From assembly GCA_017547345.1 (NCBI GenBank), contig JAFYPY010000127.1:1-10235 (forward strand): 10,235 nucleotides of DNA, given 5' to 3'. The position numbers and the translations under genes are program-made. Shown here piece by piece: positions 6,376-10,235 of this stretch. The stretch's first letter is position 1; the number at the start of each line of letters is the position of its first letter. The notes below the pieces were generated by a model. That model did not search any database, was not told the DNA's origin, and saw nothing but the letters and a program-made list of their open reading frames with translations. This stretch comes from Bacillota bacterium (lineage in GTDB: Bacteria; Bacillota_A; Clostridia; Peptostreptococcales; Anaerovoracaceae).

Positions 6376-7272
6376 ATGAAAAAAACTCTTGTTAAGGCTG
6401 GCAGTCAAACAAAAGACATATTGCATATGATAATACAGCAGTTTCAAGACCCTTTTTATCAAGGGGTAGCTGCTCAGATTGCCTTTTCATTGTTTTTGTC
6501 AATTATACCTATACTGATATTGTTATCACAGTTACTTGGATTATTTTCATTGTCGCTTACGGAGATACAAGATCTTTTTGGTGATTATATCACAGAAGAA
6601 GGGATGGTAATGATTTCTGGATTGTTGAATTACTCTCCATCCGGATTAAACAACACTTTCCTCATTGTTGTAGCCTTGTGGGCGGCATCTAGAGTGCAAT
6701 TTTCACTTCTTAGGGTGACAAATTATACCCTTACAGACGGTGAGGTTATTGGTAAAGGCTATGTAAGGGATAGATTGAAATCTATCAAAAATATATTGAT
6801 GACTGTTTTTACAATAGGTTTTTCGTTAATTGTAATTGTATACGGAGAACTCATTATAAAACTTACTTTTGGTGCGGTTGTTGGGGATGAAATCTCAACA
6901 GCAGCATGGGTATTGATCAGATGGCCGGTGTCCATTGCACTATATTTTTTAATGATTTCATATAATTATTATATGCTGCCAACACATAAGGTGCCTTTTA
7001 AGGATATTATTCCGGGGAGCATATTTGCGGCAATAGGCTTCTGGGTTGTAACATACGCGTTTACCCTATATACAGGATTATCTACAGGTAGCGATATTAT
7101 CTACGGTTCTATTTCAAACGTTATAGGTTTGATGTTCTGGTTCTGGCTACTCGCGTGGGTTATGTGTATAGGTGTTAGCTTTAATCGTGTATGGTGGGCA
7201 ACTAGAAGAATCAACAAAATTCCTATACCTAAGGAAGTGAAGGAAAGAAGAAAACCACTGAATATTTTTTAA
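6376..7272 (+). CDS. YihY/BrkB (UPF0761) family integral membrane protein
   Basis: This 298-residue protein has about six hydrophobic membrane segments. Family landmarks are an N-terminal AAQIAFSLFLSIIPILILL segment (about 33-51), ASRVQFSLLRVTNYTL in the middle, the YNYYMLPTHKVPFKDIIPGS signature leading into a late helix, and the YGSISNVIGLMFWFWLL region near the C-terminus. The tail is basic and cytoplasmic by the positive-inside rule. The molecular role of this family is not settled; some members have been proposed to move solutes or lipids. Old database labels of ribonuclease BN for this family come from an early E. coli misassignment and should not be used, even though an RNase gene lies nearby. 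It starts immediately after the rdgB stop, so it is cotranscribed and probably coupled. Confidence 0.9.
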   Translation: MKKTLVKAGSQTKDILHMIIQQFQDPFYQGVAAQIAFSLFLSIIPILILLSQLLGLFSLSLTEIQDLFGDYITEEGMVMISGLLNYSPSGLNNTFLIVVALWAASRVQFSLLRVTNYTLTDGEVIGKGYVRDRLKSIKNILMTVFTIGFSLIVIVYGELIIKLTFGAVVGDEISTAAWVLIRWPVSIALYFLMISYNYYMLPTHKVPFKDIIPGSIFAAIGFWVVTYAFTLYTGLSTGSDIIYGSISNVIGLMFWFWLLAWVMCIGVSFNRVWWATRRINKIPIPKEVKERRKPLNIF

Positions 7273-7282
7273 GGACAAAATC

Positions 7283-8089
7283 ATGGAGTTAAAGGATAAA
7301 AAACTTTTTTTGCTGGATATGGATGGCACCATCTATTTGGATGATTATTTGTTTGAAGGTGTGCCTGAATTTTTAGCTAAAATTAAAGAAAAAAACGGAA
7401 GATATATTTTTATGACAAACAATTCGTCTAAGAGTGTATCTGCGTACATTGAAAAACTGAATAAGCTTGGTATATTATCAAGCGAAGATGATTTTATGAC
7501 TTCTGTGGATGCCACAATTGAGTTCTTAAAAGATAAGTATGGCATGGAAGCTTACAATAAGACCATATACATTATGGGTACTAAATCATTTATGGAGCAA
7601 ATGGCTAAGAGCGGGTTTAAGATAACCACTGAAGCAACAGAAGATGTAAATATTATATTGTGTGGATTTGATAGAGAGTTAACCTACAAGAAACTCGAAG
7701 ATATATGTAGGATGCTTTCTGATAAAGAGCGAAATATAGACTATTTTGCAACTAATCCCGACTGGGTCTGTCCAACTGACTTTGGTTCTGTTCCCGACTG
7801 CGGAAGTATGTGTCAAATGCTAGAGATTGCCACGGGAAGAAAGCCATATTTTATTGGCAAACCTCAGCCGGATATGGCCTTACTAGCTATGAAAAAGACC
7901 GGATTCGGTCCAGACGAAACATTGGTAATAGGCGATAGACTATATACGGATGTTGCCTGTGGCATTAACGCAGGCGTTGATGCTTGTTTTGTGCTTTCTG
8001 GAGAAGGTACTTTGGAAGATTTGAAAAAATATGATGTCAAACCGACATATATTTTAGAAAATATAAATGAACTATTTAGGAGAATTTAA
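7283..8089 (+). CDS. HAD-IIA family phosphatase (NagD / phosphoglycolate-glycerol phosphate phosphatase-like)
   Basis: This 268-residue cytosolic phosphatase of the haloacid dehalogenase superfamily uses an aspartyl-phosphate intermediate and Mg2+. Motif I is DMDGT, with nucleophile Asp12 and acid/base Asp14. Motif II is TNNS (45-48), motif III Lys193 in GKPQPD, and motif IV GDRLYTD (217-223). The large cap between motifs II and III and the total length place it in subclass IIA with NagD, AraL and the phosphoglycolate/glycerol-3-phosphate phosphatases. Start is supported by AAGGA seven bases before the ATG, right after the preceding stop. Substrate cannot be read from the sequence. A glycerophosphodiester phosphodiesterase two genes downstream makes glycerol-3-phosphate a reasonable guess. 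Confidence 0.92.
   Translation: MELKDKKLFLLDMDGTIYLDDYLFEGVPEFLAKIKEKNGRYIFMTNNSSKSVSAYIEKLNKLGILSSEDDFMTSVDATIEFLKDKYGMEAYNKTIYIMGTKSFMEQMAKSGFKITTEATEDVNIILCGFDRELTYKKLEDICRMLSDKERNIDYFATNPDWVCPTDFGSVPDCGSMCQMLEIATGRKPYFIGKPQPDMALLAMKKTGFGPDETLVIGDRLYTDVACGINAGVDACFVLSGEGTLEDLKKYDVKPTYILENINELFRRI
8078..8082 (+). promoter_or_regulatory. Ribosome binding site that fixes the transporter start
   Basis: AGGAG inside the last codons of the phosphatase gene lies eight bases before the ATG at 8091. The upstream in-frame ATG at 8067 would add eight residues, overlap the phosphatase gene by 23 bases and place this site inside the coding sequence, so 8091 is preferred. Confidence 0.8.
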
Positions 8090-8090
8090 A

Positions 8091-9377
8091 ATGAAACTTG
8101 ATAACAAAAAGACTATTCTTGTTGGTTTCGCCTTTATGGCAATCAGCGCATTTTGGCAAGTGTACGACAATATCATTCCACTAATCCTAAAATATACTTT
8201 TGATATAGGGGATACATTATCCGGCGGGATTATGGCACTTGATAACATTTTTGCACTAATTATGCTTCCAATCTTTGGTGCATGGTCAGATAAGATTAAC
8301 CACAAAAGAGGCAAGCGTACACCGTTTATCTTCGTGGGAACAATCTTAGCGGTGTTCTTTATGACATTCCTTCCTATTGCAGCTAACTCCCGTAATCTGA
8401 TTTTCTTTGTTATAGCATTGCTATTTACATTGATGTCAATGAGTATTTACCGTTCACCGGCAGTATCATTGATGCCAGATGTAACACCTAAGCCACTTAG
8501 ATCAAAGGGTAATGCGATTATCAACTTGATGGGAGCAGTAGGTACTATCACAGCTTTAGGTCTCGTTATGTTCTTAGTTGGAGAAGGTGAAACTCCAAAC
8601 TATCAGCCACTATTTGCGGCAGTTGCAGTAATTATGCTTGTATCACTAGTAGTTGTTGTAACGAAGGTTAATGAAAACAAAATGGTAGCAGAAAGAGTTG
8701 CTATCGAAAAAGAATATGGCATTGAAGATGAAGAAGATGAAGATGAAAGCGGAGATGCTAAGCTTCCAAAAGATGTTAAAAAGAGCTTGATTTTCCTATT
8801 GCTTTCAGTTTCCTTCTGGTATATGGCATATAATGCGGTTACATCTGCTTTTTCCAAATACGCAACAGAAATGTGGGGCATGGAAGGCGGTTCCTTTGCA
8901 GGAGCTCTTATGATTGCATCCATCGGGGCACTTGTTTCATTCCTTCCTGTGGGTATCATTTCCAGCAAATACGGACGTAAGAAGGTTATCTTAGTTGGCG
9001 TAGCATTATTATCTGCTTGTTTTGCAACTGGATACTTCTTTGCTACTCCTAATTTTGCAATCAATATTGTATTCTTCTTAGTTGGGGTGGCATGGGCTTC
9101 CATCAATGTAAACTCATATCCTATGGTTGTTGAAATGTGTAAGGGAAGCGATATCGGAAAGTTTACAGGTATGTACTATACTTTCTCTATGGCGGCACAG
9201 GTACTTACACCTGTATTATCAGGTGCATTCCTCGAACATGTTGGCTACTGGACATTATTCCCTTATGCAGCTATTTTTGCAGCAATCGCATTCTTCACAA
9301 TGCTTATGGTTAAGCATGGTGACAGCAAACCAATGCCTGCAAAGAGTGCATTAGAAGCTTTTGATGTAGAGGATTAA
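8091..9377 (+). CDS. Major facilitator superfamily transporter, SLC45/GPH-like (probable sugar-type symporter)
   Basis: This 428-residue inner membrane protein has about twelve hydrophobic segments in two halves. The loop after segment 2 reads GAWSDKINHKRGKRTPF (Asp67, Arg73, Arg76), a variant of the MFS motif with the RGKRxPF form seen in sucrose/SLC45 and GPH sugar transporters. MPDVTPKPLRSKGNAIINL (Arg137-Asn141) in the first half also fits that group. The halves are joined by a cytoplasmic loop with an almost wholly acidic stretch, EDEEDEDE (212-219). Members of the group usually move sugars or glycosides with a cation; substrate and direction here are unknown. It starts one base after the phosphatase stop and ends two bases before the phosphodiesterase start. 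Four of its seven arginine codons are CGT, whereas AGA dominates elsewhere, which may reflect high expression or a different origin. Confidence 0.88.
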   Translation: MKLDNKKTILVGFAFMAISAFWQVYDNIIPLILKYTFDIGDTLSGGIMALDNIFALIMLPIFGAWSDKINHKRGKRTPFIFVGTILAVFFMTFLPIAANSRNLIFFVIALLFTLMSMSIYRSPAVSLMPDVTPKPLRSKGNAIINLMGAVGTITALGLVMFLVGEGETPNYQPLFAAVAVIMLVSLVVVVTKVNENKMVAERVAIEKEYGIEDEEDEDESGDAKLPKDVKKSLIFLLLSVSFWYMAYNAVTSAFSKYATEMWGMEGGSFAGALMIASIGALVSFLPVGIISSKYGRKKVILVGVALLSACFATGYFFATPNFAINIVFFLVGVAWASINVNSYPMVVEMCKGSDIGKFTGMYYTFSMAAQVLTPVLSGAFLEHVGYWTLFPYAAIFAAIAFFTMLMVKHGDSKPMPAKSALEAFDVED

Positions 9378-9379
9378 TA

Positions 9380-10132
9380 ATGACAAAAAAAGATATATTA
9401 AAAAGTTTATCACTCGCTAGATATGCTCACAGAGGACTTCATAGCAAACCGGAAATTCCCGAAAACTCTATGCATGCCTTTAGGCTTGCAGTAGATGAAG
9501 GATTTGGTATTGAACTTGACGTTCATCTTACAGGAGACAATAAACTAGCCGTTATTCATGACGCAAGCCTTGAAAGAACTGCAGGAGTGGACTTGTTGAT
9601 TGAAGATATTAGCTTAGAAAAAGCTCAAGAATACTATTTAGAAAAAAGCCAGGAAAGAATTCCTGATTTCGAAGAATTCCTAAAAATGGTCAATGGTAGA
9701 ATTCCTTTGATTATTGAGTTAAAAACCGAAAAGGGCAATGCAGATGCTCTATGCAGCAGGATGATAGAAGCACTGGAAGGTTACGAGGGTGTTTATTGCA
9801 TTGAATCATTTGACCCAAGCGTAGTTAAATGGCTTCGCCAAAATGCACCTTGGGTAGTAAGAGGTCAGCTAGCAGGACATTTGAGAAGACGCAAAGATTC
9901 CACTGTAAAAAGAGGACATAATTTTCTGCTAAGAACACTTTTAGTAAACCTAATGGGTGGCGATCCGGACTTTGTTGCTTACAAGTACGAGGATATTGAT
10001 TCCATTTGGCTAAAGGCATATAAAGGTGCTAAATTCACTTGGACAATAAAAAGTTATGAAGATCTAAAGCGAGCAGAGTCACTTGGTATTCCGGGAATTT
10101 TTGAGCAGTTTAATCCAAAGGACTACGAATAA
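9380..10132 (+). CDS. Glycerophosphodiester phosphodiesterase (GDPD family, cytosolic)
   Basis: This 250-residue enzyme hydrolyses glycerophosphodiesters, such as deacylated phospholipids, to sn-glycerol-3-phosphate and an alcohol with a divalent metal. The TIM-barrel signatures are present: AHRG with catalytic His17, PENS (27-30), ELDVHLT with metal ligands Glu45 and Asp47, IHD with the second catalytic His60, and IIELK with Glu113 and Lys115. The C-terminal part has PDFVAY, a TWTI segment and the closing GIPGIFEQF. There is no signal peptide or membrane segment, so it acts inside the cell and needs imported or internally produced substrate. An AGAGG site precedes the ATG, which follows the transporter stop by two bases. 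It is the last gene of the operon, and a terminator follows within 20 bases. Confidence 0.95.
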   Translation: MTKKDILKSLSLARYAHRGLHSKPEIPENSMHAFRLAVDEGFGIELDVHLTGDNKLAVIHDASLERTAGVDLLIEDISLEKAQEYYLEKSQERIPDFEEFLKMVNGRIPLIIELKTEKGNADALCSRMIEALEGYEGVYCIESFDPSVVKWLRQNAPWVVRGQLAGHLRRRKDSTVKRGHNFLLRTLLVNLMGGDPDFVAYKYEDIDSIWLKAYKGAKFTWTIKSYEDLKRAESLGIPGIFEQFNPKDYE

Positions 10133-10148
10133 TTAAATAAAAATATAC

Positions 10149-10196
10149 AAAACTCACGAGATTCATCAGGATGTTGATGATTTCGTGAGTTTTTTT
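10149..10196 (+). terminator. Rho-independent terminator of the rph-to-GDPD operon
   Basis: AACTCACGA (10151-10159) pairs with TCGTGAGTT (10183-10191), and the flanking AA/TT extends the stem. An inner stem, CATCA (10164-10168) with TGATG (10175-10179), stacks beyond a small internal loop and leaves a six-base apical loop. Seven T (10190-10196) follow. It sits about 17 bases after the GDPD stop and marks the end of the six-gene transcript. Confidence 0.93.
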
Positions 10197-10235
10197 GCAC
10201 GGATTTCAAAAAATCGCATATATTACATAGAGCAA
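10197..10235. other. Window end, intergenic
   Basis: These 39 bases are AT-rich and carry no recognisable gene start or promoter. A short GATTT/AAATC hairpin at 10202-10214 has a loop of only three bases and is not convincing as a signal. Confidence 0.4.

Noticed and set aside
6376..7272. Labelling the YihY-family gene as ribonuclease BN
   Set aside because: That name came from an early E. coli assignment later moved to another gene; the sequence here is a polytopic membrane protein without nuclease motifs.
8715..8760. GAAGAT-type repeat in the transporter as a DNA microsatellite
   Set aside because: It is a short, imperfect run that simply encodes the acidic loop of the transporter.
8603..9106. 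A 167-codon open frame on the - strand inside the transporter gene
   Set aside because: It is low complexity (serine run from the acidic repeat read backwards) and antisense to a well-supported gene.

Overview
The window looks like a chromosomal segment of an AT-rich, low-GC Gram-positive anaerobe, probably a member of the Clostridia. Three things point there: AGA-dominated arginine codons, strong AGGAGG-type ribosome binding sites, and the gene order mreD - PBP2 - minD followed elsewhere by rph - rdgB. This placement is inference from gene order and style; no rRNA or other species marker is present. All genes look intact except the first, which is cut by the window edge. I see no mobile element, CRISPR array, tRNA or rRNA.

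Region 1 (1-3914, + strand) is the end of a cell-shape and division operon. It holds the 3' part of mreD, a very long class B penicillin-binding protein (PBP2/MrdA type) that overlaps mreD by four bases, and a MinD-like ATPase 18 bases later. A clear rho-independent terminator closes it. No minC or minE gene is present on either side of the MinD-like gene, and that protein ends before the usual C-terminal membrane-targeting helix. The PBP2 is about 250 residues longer than typical and contains an internal duplication plus two inserts in the transpeptidase domain.

Region 2 (3915-5056) has one - strand gene, a D-2-hydroxyacid dehydrogenase, and a divergent promoter region with back-to-back extended -10 promoters serving it and the rightward operon.

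Region 3 (5057-10196, + strand) is a tightly packed six-gene operon: RNase PH (rph), XTP/dITP diphosphatase (rdgB), a YihY/BrkB-family membrane protein, a NagD-like HAD-IIA phosphatase, an SLC45/GPH-like MFS transporter and a cytosolic glycerophosphodiester phosphodiesterase. Intergenic gaps are 0-10 bases and a bipartite terminator follows the last gene. The first two genes are RNA maturation and nucleotide-pool housekeeping. The last three could form a small route for uptake and breakdown of glycerophosphodiesters or related sugar-polyol compounds; this is inference from adjacency and family.

Most of the window is ordinary core genome. The points most worth a second look are the enlarged PBP2, the apparently solitary, tail-less MinD-like ATPase beside it, and the HAD - MFS - GDPD trio. 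I did not find convincing evidence of a wholly new system.
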